A stretch of 37,632 bases of DNA from an uncultured Methylibium sp. (GTDB lineage Bacteria > Pseudomonadota > Gammaproteobacteria > Burkholderiales > Burkholderiaceae_C): positions 183,398 through 221,029 of the forward strand of contig NZ_CADEFR010000001.1 of NCBI RefSeq assembly GCF_902826655.1, read 5' to 3'. Both the position numbers and the translations under genes were made by a program. Positions 8,938 to 15,753 of the stretch are shown here, piece after piece. How positions within the stretch are numbered: the first letter of the stretch is position 1; each line of letters opens with the position of its first letter. A model generated the notes under the pieces. The model was not told where the DNA came from and made no database searches. It saw nothing but the letters and a program-made list of their open reading frames with translations.

Positions 8938-9636
8938 ATGGCCACCGGTTCCGACCTCGTGAAGCTGGGCAACAGGCACCTCGGCGAGACCTACAAGCTC
9001 GGCGCCTTCGCGCCCAAGGACAACGCGCGCTGGAAAGGCCCCTGGGACTGTGCCGAGTTCGCGTCGTGGCTGGTCTTCCAGACCACCGGCCTGCTGGTCG
9101 GCTGCACCGACAACGCCGCCAACCCGGCGCGCGCCGATGCCTACTCGGGCGCATGGGCGCGCGACGCCCAGGCCTCGCGGCGCCCCGTGAGCCTGGGCCA
9201 GGCACGCGCCACCGCCGGCGCGGTGCTGGTGCGCAAGCCCGCGCCCGGCGGCATCGGCCACGTCGCCATCTCGCGCGGCGACGGCAGCACCGTCGAGGCC
9301 CACTCCGAACGGCGCGGCGTCACCACCGACAAGGTCGACGGCCGGCGCTGGGACCTGGCGATGCGGGTGCCGCTGATCGACTATCCCGACGAGTTGCCGG
9401 TCGCGGTGTTCCGCCCGCCCGCCGCGCTGATCCTGCGCCTGCGATTCCCGCCGATGCAGGGCGCGCTGATCCGCAAGATGCAGCAGGCCCTCAGGGTGCG
9501 CGGCTTCGATCCGGGCGACGTCGACGGCGTCTTCGGGCCGCACACCGATGCGGCCGTGCGCAGCTTCCAGCTGCAGGCGGGGCTGGTGCCGGATGGGGAG
9601 GCCGGGCCGAGGACCCTGGGGAAGCTGGGGCTGTAG
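8938..9636 (+). CDS. NlpC/P60- or CHAP-like peptidase with peptidoglycan-binding domain
   Basis: 232 residues behind AAGGAG. The N-terminal part has the layout of a papain-fold cell-wall hydrolase: C38 in WDCAEFASW at the start of a helix, and H108 in GGIGHVAISRGDG on the following strand, with a second conserved-looking His in STVEAH. The C-terminal part (about 165-232) is a peptidoglycan-binding domain of the PG_binding_1 type (MQQALRVRGFDPGDVDGVFG, then DAAVRSFQLQAGL). No signal peptide is visible, so export would need another route such as lysis or a contractile or type VI apparatus, or the protein acts inside. It is paired with the small helical protein upstream. The family call is from motif pattern; the exact Pfam family is uncertain. 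Confidence 0.75.
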   Translation: MATGSDLVKLGNRHLGETYKLGAFAPKDNARWKGPWDCAEFASWLVFQTTGLLVGCTDNAANPARADAYSGAWARDAQASRRPVSLGQARATAGAVLVRKPAPGGIGHVAISRGDGSTVEAHSERRGVTTDKVDGRRWDLAMRVPLIDYPDELPVAVFRPPAALILRLRFPPMQGALIRKMQQALRVRGFDPGDVDGVFGPHTDAAVRSFQLQAGLVPDGEAGPRTLGKLGL

Positions 9637-9662
9637 CTCCACGCGAGGCCTCGCAGACCCGC

Positions 9663-9683
9663 GCTCGGGAGAATTTCCCGAGC
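9663..9683. promoter_or_regulatory. Palindrome CGGGA-N5-TCCCG before the lanmodulin-like gene
   Basis: A perfect inverted repeat with 8-base arms (GCTCGGGA and TCCCGAGC) and a 5-base centre, GAATT. It ends 54 bases before the ATG of the EF-hand gene. The same half-sites with the same spacing recur at 13040-13054, between the kinase and receptor genes. A response-regulator site is plausible. It could also be a terminator hairpin for the preceding gene, but no T-run follows it. Confidence 0.45.
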
Positions 9684-9737
9684 CGCCCGGCACCCGCGTT
9701 GCTAGCCTCTGTCGGCTCATCGACCGGAGTACCACCC

Positions 9738-10139
9738 ATGAAGCGCACCCTGACCCTGCTGGCCCTGATCGTCGGGGCCTCGTTCGCCACGGCGGCGACG
9801 CCCACCGACGCCCAGATCGACGCCGCGATGAAGAAGGCCGACCCGGACAACGACGGCACGCTCGATCTGAAGGAGGCGCTGAAGTTCGGCATCTCCAGGA
9901 AGGCGTTCGAGGCCGCCAACCCCGACAAGGACGGCACGCTGGACCGCAAGGAGATGCTCGCGGCGGTCACCGCGATGTTCGAGGCCGCCAATCCGGACAA
10001 GGACGGCACGCTCGACTGGAAGGAGGCGCGCAAGGCCGGCATCAAGTCGAGGAAGACCTTCGACGCGGCCAACCCCGACAAGGACGGCACGCTGGACCTC
10101 GCCGAATACCTGGTCGCGCTGACGCTGCAGGCCCGGTAG
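9738..10139 (+). CDS. Lanmodulin-like periplasmic EF-hand protein
   Basis: 133 residues, the length of Methylorubrum extorquens lanmodulin (LanM). A signal peptide (about 1-20, ending ATAA) implies a periplasmic location. Four 12-residue EF loops lie at 35-46, 61-72, 85-96 and 112-123. All have Pro at loop position 2, Asp at 3, 5 and 9, and Glu at 12; the first is DPDNDGTLDLKE. Pro at position 2 and Asp at 9 are hallmarks of LanM, which binds lanthanides picomolar-tight. Loops are 12-15 residues apart, as in LanM and unlike the longer spacing of calmodulin. Loops 2-4 begin with Asn, as does the weak fourth loop of LanM, so affinity may differ. Loop 3 has a Trp at position 10. GGAG lies 8 bases before the ATG. 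A plain calcium-binding EF-hand protein is the alternative. Confidence 0.82.
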   Translation: MKRTLTLLALIVGASFATAATPTDAQIDAAMKKADPDNDGTLDLKEALKFGISRKAFEAANPDKDGTLDRKEMLAAVTAMFEAANPDKDGTLDWKEARKAGIKSRKTFDAANPDKDGTLDLAEYLVALTLQAR

Positions 10140-10265
10140 GCGGGCGGCGCGGGGATTCCCCTTGTAGGTACTTGGCTAACACCCGCCGGGCGGCGGTCGG
10201 TGCAACACTGCCGCCCGCCCGGACCGCAACGGCCGGGCGCGTCTCCACTTCAGGCGAGCCACGGC

Positions 10266-10805
10266 ATGAGCTTCACCACCGAAACCCACCCGGGCGTCAC
10301 GGCCCGCCCCGACGCCGCGTCGGACGGCTTCACGCTCAACCACAGCATGCTGCGGGTCAAGGACCCGGCGGTGGCGCTGGACTTCTACACGCGGGTGTTC
10401 GGCATGCGCGTGCTGCGCAAGCTGGACTTTGCGGAGATGAAGTTCTCGCTGTACTTCCTGCACCGGCCGGTGGCGGGCGAAGCCGCGGCACCGGACGACG
10501 TCGGCGAGCGCACCGCCTGGACCTTCGCGCAGCGCGGCATCCTCGAGCTCACGCACAACTGGGGCACCGAGGCGCAGGCCGACTTCAGGTACCACGACGG
10601 CAATGCCCAGCCGCAGGGCTTCGGCCACATCTGCTTCTCGGTGCCCGACCTCGACGCGGCCGTGCGCTGGTTCGACGCGAACGGCGTCGCCTACGTCAAG
10701 CGGCCCGAGCAGGGCAAGATGCGCGACGTGGCCTTCATCAAGGATCCCGACGGCTACTGGATCGAGATCGTCGAGGCCGCGCGCCTGAAGAACCTGGGGC
10801 GCTGA
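10266..10805 (+). CDS. gloA: Lactoylglutathione lyase (glyoxalase I)
   Basis: 179 residues of the vicinal-oxygen-chelate fold in two halves. Glyoxalase I converts the hemithioacetal of methylglyoxal and glutathione to S-lactoylglutathione. The metal ligands are recognisable: His in LNHSMLRVKDP, Glu in ILELTHNWG, His in GFGHICFSVPD and Glu in GYWIEIVE. The insertion after the first half (LHRPVAGEAAAPDD) and the WTFAQRGILELTHNWG stretch suit the longer, eukaryote-like class, which is often zinc-dependent. The start ATG follows a weak GAGCC element; an in-frame upstream extension is unlikely to be coding. It stands alone, convergent with the response-regulator gene. A GGGGATTCCCC palindrome lies at 10151-10161 in the 126-base upstream gap. 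Confidence 0.95.
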   Translation: MSFTTETHPGVTARPDAASDGFTLNHSMLRVKDPAVALDFYTRVFGMRVLRKLDFAEMKFSLYFLHRPVAGEAAAPDDVGERTAWTFAQRGILELTHNWGTEAQADFRYHDGNAQPQGFGHICFSVPDLDAAVRWFDANGVAYVKRPEQGKMRDVAFIKDPDGYWIEIVEAARLKNLGR

Positions 10806-10824
10806 GCCGGCGGCCCGCGGGCCC

Positions 10825-11583
10825 TCAGGGCCCGCTCAGGCCGTGCTCGCGCCCGTAGCGCAGCAGCTCGACCGCGGTCACGACGCCCAGCGTCTGGCGG
10901 ATGCGGGTCTGGTAGTTGGCGACGGTCTTGACCGACAGCCGCAGGGTCTGCGCGATCTCGTCGACGCTCTGCCCGGCCAGCAGCTGCGTGAGGATGTCGA
11001 ACTCGCGGCTCGACAGCCGCGCGTGCGGTGGGCCGCCCGCACCCTGCGCGACCTGCAGCGCCAGCATGTCGGGCGACAGCGCGCGCTCGCCGCGGGCGGC
11101 GCGCCGCACCGCGTCGACCAGCACCTCGGGCGCGCTGCTCTTGGTCACGAAGCCGGCCGCACCGGCGCGCAGGCACTGGTCCAGCATCGCGGCGCTCTCG
11201 TGCATCGTGAAGACCAGCACCGGCAGCTCGGGCCGGCGCAGCGTCAGGCGGCGCAGCAGCTCCAGGCCGCTGCGGCCGGGCATCGACAGGTCCAGCACCA
11301 GCAGGTCGGGCAGCTCGTGCGACGCGCCGCCGTTGCACAGCGCGCTGTAGGCGCTGTCGGCGTCGCCGTACTCGGCCACCACGGCCATGTCGGCCTCCAG
11401 CTCCAGCAGCCGCCGGTAGCCGGCGCGCACCACGGCGTGATCGTCGGCCAGCGCGACGCGCAGCGGCGCGCCCTCGCGGCCTTCGACGCGCAGCGGCGCG
11501 CTCGGGCTGCCTTCGACGCGCAGCGGCGCGCCGAATGAAGAGTCCACACGCGGCGTCGTACGCACAGCAGTCATCGTGTTCAT
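10825..11583 (-). CDS. NarL/LuxR-family response regulator
   Basis: 252 residues. A 10-residue unit, APLRVEG plus three variable residues, is repeated at the N-terminus before the real receiver strand APLRVALADDH. The receiver domain has the acidic pair DD, the phosphoacceptor Asp in LLVLDLSMPG, Thr in VLVFTMHES and Lys in GFVTKSSAP. A LuxR-type helix-turn-helix follows (LSSREFDILTQLLAGQSVDE to VKTVANYQTRI). Its ATG overlaps the stop of the kinase gene (TGATG), so the pair is coupled. NarL-type regulators of this kind control alcohol-dehydrogenase and lanthanide-switch genes in some bacteria (for example PedR2), but the target here is inferred only from neighbours: lanmodulin-like protein and TonB receptor. 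A second ATG at 11574 is possible. Confidence 0.92.
   Translation of the reverse strand: MNTMTAVRTTPRVDSSFGAPLRVEGSPSAPLRVEGREGAPLRVALADDHAVVRAGYRRLLELEADMAVVAEYGDADSAYSALCNGGASHELPDLLVLDLSMPGRSGLELLRRLTLRRPELPVLVFTMHESAAMLDQCLRAGAAGFVTKSSAPEVLVDAVRRAARGERALSPDMLALQVAQGAGGPPHARLSSREFDILTQLLAGQSVDEIAQTLRLSVKTVANYQTRIRQTLGVVTAVELLRYGREHGLSGP
11461..11532. repeat. 30-base tandem repeat inside the response-regulator gene
   Basis: Two full 30-base units (11461-11490 and 11491-11520) and a 12-base partial third, each starting CAGCGGCGCG and ending CTTCGACGCG in the full units. The period is ten codons, so the frame is kept. The result is an N-terminal extension that copies the first beta strand of the receiver domain. 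Confidence 0.85.
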
Positions 11584-13106
11584 CAGGATCCGGAAGTCGT
11601 GTTGTAGCGCAACAGGGCCTGCAGGCGCAGCCCCGGGGATGCCGGGCGCTGCGGCCGCGCGGGCTGGCAGTCGAGATCGCCGCCGGCCGCCCACACGCGC
11701 TCCTTGATGCCGGCCAGGCCGTTGCCGCGCTGCCAGACGCCGGGATGGTCGAGGCCGCAGCCGTCGTCCTCGACCGACCAGTGCAGCATGCCGCCGCCGT
11801 CGACCGGCTGGATGTGCACGCGCAGCGTCGCCTCGGCGGCGCGCGCGTGGCGCGCCACATTGGTCAGCGCTTCCTGGCTGATGCGGTAGACCGCCAGCAC
11901 CAGCTCGCGCGGCAGCCGTGCGTCGTGGTCCAGGCCGGCGATGTCGAACTGCAGCCGGTAGTGCGTGGTCTGGCCCGGCGACTGGGCCCAGGCCCGGACC
12001 AGGTTGTCCAGCAGGCTGCGCAGGCGCTCGACGTCCTCGGCATCGTGCCCCGCCTCGTCGTCCGGCGCGCCGGCCAGCGGCCGCAGGCGCGTCAGCAGCG
12101 CGCGCACTTCCTGCTGGATGCGTTCGCACTGCCCGCTCATGCCGGCCACCACGGCGGCCAGCTCGGGCTGGTCGGCCAGCCGGCGCTGCAGCCACGCGGC
12201 GTCGACGCGCAGCGCGGTGAGGTGCTGGCCGAACTCGTCGTGCAGCTCGCGCGCGAGGCGGCTGCGTTCGTCCTCCTGCAGCGTCAGCACCTGGGCAGCG
12301 AGCTGGCGGCGCTGCGCCTCGGCCTGCTCCAGGGCCCCGGCCAGGTGGCGCAGTGCATTGGCGATGGCATCGAGCTCGCGGATCGGCATCGCCGGCAGCG
12401 CACGCACCGCCGACACGTCCTGCTGCTCGACCCGTGCGATCGCCGACAGCAGCGGCGCCAGCGGGCGGAACGAGCGCTTCAGGTGCCAGCGCATCACCAG
12501 CAGCATCACGCCGCCGCAGCCCGCCACCAGCACCAGCATGTCCAGCAGCTGGGCCATGGCTTCGCGCTGCTCGGCGTCGTGCGATGCGACCCACTGCGCC
12601 TGCCACGGCAGGCCGTCCGGCCGCGGCAGCACGATGCCGACGGTGCGGTCGGCCGGCGGCGCGAACAGCACGCCGTTGAGCGCCACCAGGGCCCGCAGCG
12701 GCCACGACGGCGGCGGCTCGACCGGCGGCTCCAGGCGCACGCGGCCGGTCGCGTCGATCAGCCGCAGCTCGAGGTGACGCGGCCCGTCGTCGTGGCCGAC
12801 CGCCTGCAGCGCCGCCACCAGCTCGTCGTCGCTGCGCACCTGGGCGGCGACCAGCAGCGCGTTGGTGCGCGCCTGCGCCAGTGCGCCGGCCAGCTCGTCG
12901 CGCATGTCCTCGCGGGCGCGCCACAGGCCCAGCAGCAACGCCAGCACCAGCGCGGCCGCGACCACCGCCAGGGCGCCGCGCATCACCAGGCGCGGCAGGT
13001 CCATCGGCGCGGCCGCCGCCGGGACCGGCGCGGTCAGGTCGGGAGTTTTTCCCGGAGGGACTGGCACGTCCATCGCAACAGAATCGGCGCCCTTTGCGAA
13101 GTTCAT
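11583..13106 (-). CDS. NarL-type sensor histidine kinase with periplasmic domain
   Basis: 507 residues from the ATG at 13106; ATGs at 13073 and 13004 are alternatives, and 13004 would start right at the first membrane segment. Membrane helices at about 44-62 and 185-205 flank a periplasmic domain of about 120 residues. A HAMP-like linker, a coiled coil and a HisKA_3 motif follow, with the phospho-His in LARELHDEFGQHL, and then a HATPase domain (ISQEALTNVARHA, VEDDGCGL, GNGLAGIKERV). The periplasmic part loosely resembles the LapD/MoxY N-terminal family, whose kinase members regulate methanol oxidation; I hold this at low confidence. The gene is coupled to the response regulator by TGATG and divergent from the TonB receptor. 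The signal sensed is unknown; a metal ion is plausible from context. Confidence 0.88.
   Translation of the reverse strand: MNFAKGADSVAMDVPVPPGKTPDLTAPVPAAAAPMDLPRLVMRGALAVVAAALVLALLLGLWRAREDMRDELAGALAQARTNALLVAAQVRSDDELVAALQAVGHDDGPRHLELRLIDATGRVRLEPPVEPPPSWPLRALVALNGVLFAPPADRTVGIVLPRPDGLPWQAQWVASHDAEQREAMAQLLDMLVLVAGCGGVMLLVMRWHLKRSFRPLAPLLSAIARVEQQDVSAVRALPAMPIRELDAIANALRHLAGALEQAEAQRRQLAAQVLTLQEDERSRLARELHDEFGQHLTALRVDAAWLQRRLADQPELAAVVAGMSGQCERIQQEVRALLTRLRPLAGAPDDEAGHDAEDVERLRSLLDNLVRAWAQSPGQTTHYRLQFDIAGLDHDARLPRELVLAVYRISQEALTNVARHARAAEATLRVHIQPVDGGGMLHWSVEDDGCGLDHPGVWQRGNGLAGIKERVWAAGGDLDCQPARPQRPASPGLRLQALLRYNTTSGS
13040..13054. promoter_or_regulatory. Second CGGGA-N5-TCCCG palindrome, kinase/receptor region
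   Basis: CGGGA-GTTTT-TCCCG, with the same half-sites and 5-base spacing as at 9666-9680. It lies 105 bases before the TonB-receptor ATG. It falls inside the kinase frame if that starts at 13106, or 36 bases upstream of it if the kinase starts at 13004. This is a candidate operator for the adjacent LuxR-type regulator. Confidence 0.4.
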
Positions 13107-13158
13107 GACGCGACGTTCATGGCGCAAGGTTCATCAGAAGAATATGAGGAGACTCGGA

Positions 13159-15519
13159 ATGACACGCTCTGCACGATCGACCGCCGTTGGGTTCCGGCAG
13201 CGCCCGCGCCTCGCGGGACCCGCACTATCGCCGCTGTCCCGCGCCTTGCGCGCGATCGGCGCGCTAGGGCTTCCCCTGATCGCGATGCACGGTGGAGCAG
13301 TTGCACAGACTGCTCCGGCGCAGCAACTCGAGCGCGTCGAGGTCATCGGTGTTTCCCCGCTGCCCGGCCAGGGCATCGACCGCAACCTGCTGCCCTACTC
13401 GACCCAGCTCATCAAGCGCGACCGCATCGACGAGGCGCAGGCGCAGAACCAGGTCGACTACCTGAACCGCCGCGTGCCGGGCGTGCAGGTCAACGACATC
13501 CAGGGCAGCCCCTTCCAGGGCGACCTGACCTACCGGGGCTTTCGCGCGTCGCCGCTGATCGGCGCCGGCCAGGGCCTGTCGGTCTACCTGGACGGCGTGC
13601 GCATCAACGAGCCCTTCGGCGACGTCGTCAACTTCGACCTCGTGCCCGAGTTCGCGGTCAGCAGCATCGCGCTGGTCCCGGGCGCGAACCCGGCCTTCGG
13701 CCTCAACTCGCTGGGCGGCGCGCTCGCCTACACCACGCACGACGGCCGCAGCGCGCCGGGCCTGCGCGGCGAGATCTCCGGCGGCAGCTTCGGCCGCAAG
13801 CGCTTCGACCTGAGCTGGGGCCACAGCAGCGACAGCGGCTGGCACCAGTACGTCGCCGCCACCGCCTTCGACGAGAAGGGCTGGCGCGACTTCTCCGACG
13901 GCCGGCTCGGCCAGTTCCTCGGCAAGTTCGGCCACGACAACGGCACGACCAGCTGGAGCGTCGGCCTGCTGCTCGGCAGCAGCAAGCTGGTGGGCAACGG
14001 CCTGTTGCCGGCCTACACCATCGACGAGGGCGAGCTGACCGAGGACCTGTACTTCAACCGCCGCCAGGCGGTCTACACCCACCCCGACCAGACCAAGAAC
14101 CAGCTGGGCCAGCTGGGCTTCAACTTCCAGCACGCCGTCGACGCCAACAGCTCGATCTCCGCGCTGGCCTACGTGCGCAAGAGCAAGCGCGACACCATCA
14201 ACGGCGACGAGGCCGAGGAAGAACCGGTGCTGCCGGACGATCCGAACGCCGCGTTCAACACCACCAGCACACGCCAGACCGGCTACGGCGCGGCGATCAG
14301 CTTCGCGCGCGCCAGCGGTGCCCACCAGTGGCAGGTCGGCGCCAGTGTCGACATGGCGCGGGTGCGCTACCGCCAGCTCGAGCAGGAAGGCTTCTTCACC
14401 GACACCCGCGGCGTGGTCGCCGAGGAAGGCGAGGACCCCGAGCTGTCGGCCAACGTCGAAGGCAAGTCGACGAGCTTCGGCCTCTACCTGACCGACACCT
14501 GGCAGGTCGGTGCGCGCACCCACGTCACCGGCACGGCGCGCTACAACCGCTCGACGGTCAGCAACACGCTGACCACGCGCGACGACGACACCGACGAGAT
14601 CGAGACCAAGCCGCGCGAGCGCTTCACCTACAACAGCATCAACCCGGCGCTCGGCATCGCGCACCGGCTCGGCGAGGCGGTGACGACGCCGACGATCTTC
14701 GCCAACGTCGCGCGCAACACCCGCGTGCCGACCGTCATCGAACTCGGTTGCGCCGACCCCGAGGAGCCCTGCCGCCTGCCGGCCGGCCTGCAGGCCGATC
14801 CCTTCCTCGAGCAGGTCAAGTCGACGACGATCGAGGCCGGACTGCGCTGGCCGTTCGCGCCGGGCAAGCGCTTCAGCATCGAGGCCTACCGCACGGTGAA
14901 CAAGGACGACATCCTGTTCCGCAGCACCAGCGTGACCGGCCAGCTCGGCTACTTCGCCAACTTCCCGAAGACGCGCAACCAGGGCGTCGACACCGAACTG
15001 GCGGTGAGCGCAGGCGCTGTCGACTTCGGCATCGGCTACAGCTACCTCGAGGCCACCTACCAGGCCGACGGCGTGCTGCGCCAGGGCGAGCGCAACGTCA
15101 CGATCACGCCGGGCACGCGCATCGCCGGCCTGCCGCGCCACACGCTCAAGCTGGCGCTCGACTGGCGCCTCGGCGGCGGCTTCAGCGTCGGTGCCGACAC
15201 GCAGACGGTCGGCAGCCGCGGCGTCTCGGGCAACGAGGACGGCCTGCTCGAGGACGGCGCGACCGGCGACGAGGTGCGCACGCTCAAGATCCCGAGCTAC
15301 ACGCTGCTGAACCTGCGCGCGAGCTGGAAGCCCGGCAAGCAGTGGGAGTTCTACCTGAACGTCAACAACGTGACCGACAAGCGCTACGAGACCTTCGGCG
15401 CGCTGGCCGAAACGGTGTTCACGCCGACCGGCGCCTACGCCGGCGACGAGGCAGACGCGCTGTTCGTCGCGCCGGGCGCGCGGCGCTCGGTGTTCGCCGG
15501 ACTGCGCTTCAAATTCTGA
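13159..15519 (+). CDS. TonB-dependent outer-membrane receptor with acidic loops
   Basis: 786 residues. A long basic, then hydrophobic leader ends near AVAQTAPA (signal peptide), followed by a TonB-box-like ERVEVIGV, a plug domain (IQGSPFQGDLTYRGFRASP, VYLDGVRINEPFGD) and a 22-strand-type barrel ending in Phe. Such receptors import metal chelates, cobalamin or carbohydrates using TonB energy. Several presumed extracellular loops are strongly acidic (GDEAEEEPVLPDD, AEEGEDPE, RDDDTDE), and one has a Cys pair (CADPEEPC). Start: ATG at 13159, served by AGGAGA at 13146-13151; an ATG at 13144 would contain that ribosome-binding site. The two-component system is divergent and a terminator follows. 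The substrate is unknown; a lanthanide or metal chelate is an inference from the neighbouring lanmodulin-like gene. Confidence 0.93.
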   Translation: MTRSARSTAVGFRQRPRLAGPALSPLSRALRAIGALGLPLIAMHGGAVAQTAPAQQLERVEVIGVSPLPGQGIDRNLLPYSTQLIKRDRIDEAQAQNQVDYLNRRVPGVQVNDIQGSPFQGDLTYRGFRASPLIGAGQGLSVYLDGVRINEPFGDVVNFDLVPEFAVSSIALVPGANPAFGLNSLGGALAYTTHDGRSAPGLRGEISGGSFGRKRFDLSWGHSSDSGWHQYVAATAFDEKGWRDFSDGRLGQFLGKFGHDNGTTSWSVGLLLGSSKLVGNGLLPAYTIDEGELTEDLYFNRRQAVYTHPDQTKNQLGQLGFNFQHAVDANSSISALAYVRKSKRDTINGDEAEEEPVLPDDPNAAFNTTSTRQTGYGAAISFARASGAHQWQVGASVDMARVRYRQLEQEGFFTDTRGVVAEEGEDPELSANVEGKSTSFGLYLTDTWQVGARTHVTGTARYNRSTVSNTLTTRDDDTDEIETKPRERFTYNSINPALGIAHRLGEAVTTPTIFANVARNTRVPTVIELGCADPEEPCRLPAGLQADPFLEQVKSTTIEAGLRWPFAPGKRFSIEAYRTVNKDDILFRSTSVTGQLGYFANFPKTRNQGVDTELAVSAGAVDFGIGYSYLEATYQADGVLRQGERNVTITPGTRIAGLPRHTLKLALDWRLGGGFSVGADTQTVGSRGVSGNEDGLLEDGATGDEVRTLKIPSYTLLNLRASWKPGKQWEFYLNVNNVTDKRYETFGALAETVFTPTGAYAGDEADALFVAPGARRSVFAGLRFKF

Positions 15520-15558
15520 CGAGTCCCTCGCGGCGGACGAGCGATCCGCCGCCCTCGC

Positions 15559-15592
15559 GCCCCGGCCGACGCTGCGTCGCCCGGGGCTTTTT
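15559..15592 (+). terminator. Rho-independent terminator after the TonB receptor
   Basis: Stem GCCCCGG (15559-15565) with CCGGGGC (15581-15587), extended by an inner CGAC/GTCG pairing, then TTTTT. It lies 40 bases after the receptor stop and separates it from the C1 operon. Confidence 0.8.
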
Positions 15593-15607
15593 CTCGCCCG
15601 CGCGGCC

Positions 15608-15620
15608 GTGACACACTGTG
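15608..15620. promoter_or_regulatory. GTGACACACTGTG: candidate activator site
   Basis: An imperfect palindrome that matches the GACACAGTGT elements upstream of fhcB in nine of ten core positions. It lies 75 bases upstream of the -24/-12 match at 15696, a usual distance for an upstream activating sequence. CTGTGC at 15616 also pairs with GCACAG at 15630. Confidence 0.4.
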
Positions 15621-15695
15621 CATGCTTTGGCACAGCACGCCCCGTCGGCCCGTCCCGTGACGCGCTGCACCTCGGCAACACGGGATGGCGCCGGC

Positions 15696-15711
15696 GGGAA
15701 CGCCGCTTGCT
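15696..15711 (+). promoter_or_regulatory. Candidate sigma-54 promoter of the RFAP-synthase/mtdB/mch operon
   Basis: GGGAACGCCGCTTGCT matches TGGCACGN4TTGCW at 10 of 12 defined positions, with GG and GC exactly 12 bases apart (15697-98 and 15709-10). The predicted transcript starts near 15722, about 30 bases before the first ATG. The match was found by eye. Confidence 0.45.
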
Positions 15712-15753
15712 CCCTGCGTGTTTCCTGCCCCGGCGCCCCGCGACCCGTTCCCG

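Noticed and set aside
6229-9735. 1,168-codon minus-strand frame across the ABC transporter and DUF1854 region
   Set aside because: It overlaps four genes with clear domain or start evidence and shows no recognisable family itself.
9844-10104. Repeated ACAAGGACGGCACGCT blocks as a DNA repeat or CRISPR-like array
   Set aside because: They encode the EF-hand loops of one protein; spacing and sequence are explained by coding.
10151-10161. GGGGATTCCCC before gloA as a third regulon site
   Set aside because: The half-sites are separated by 1 base rather than 5, so it does not match the other two well enough to group them.
15628-15645. TTGGCACAGCACGCCC as the -24/-12 element of the RFAP-synthase operon
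   Set aside because: The -24 half is good but GC is absent at the required 12-base distance; the element at 15696 fits both halves.
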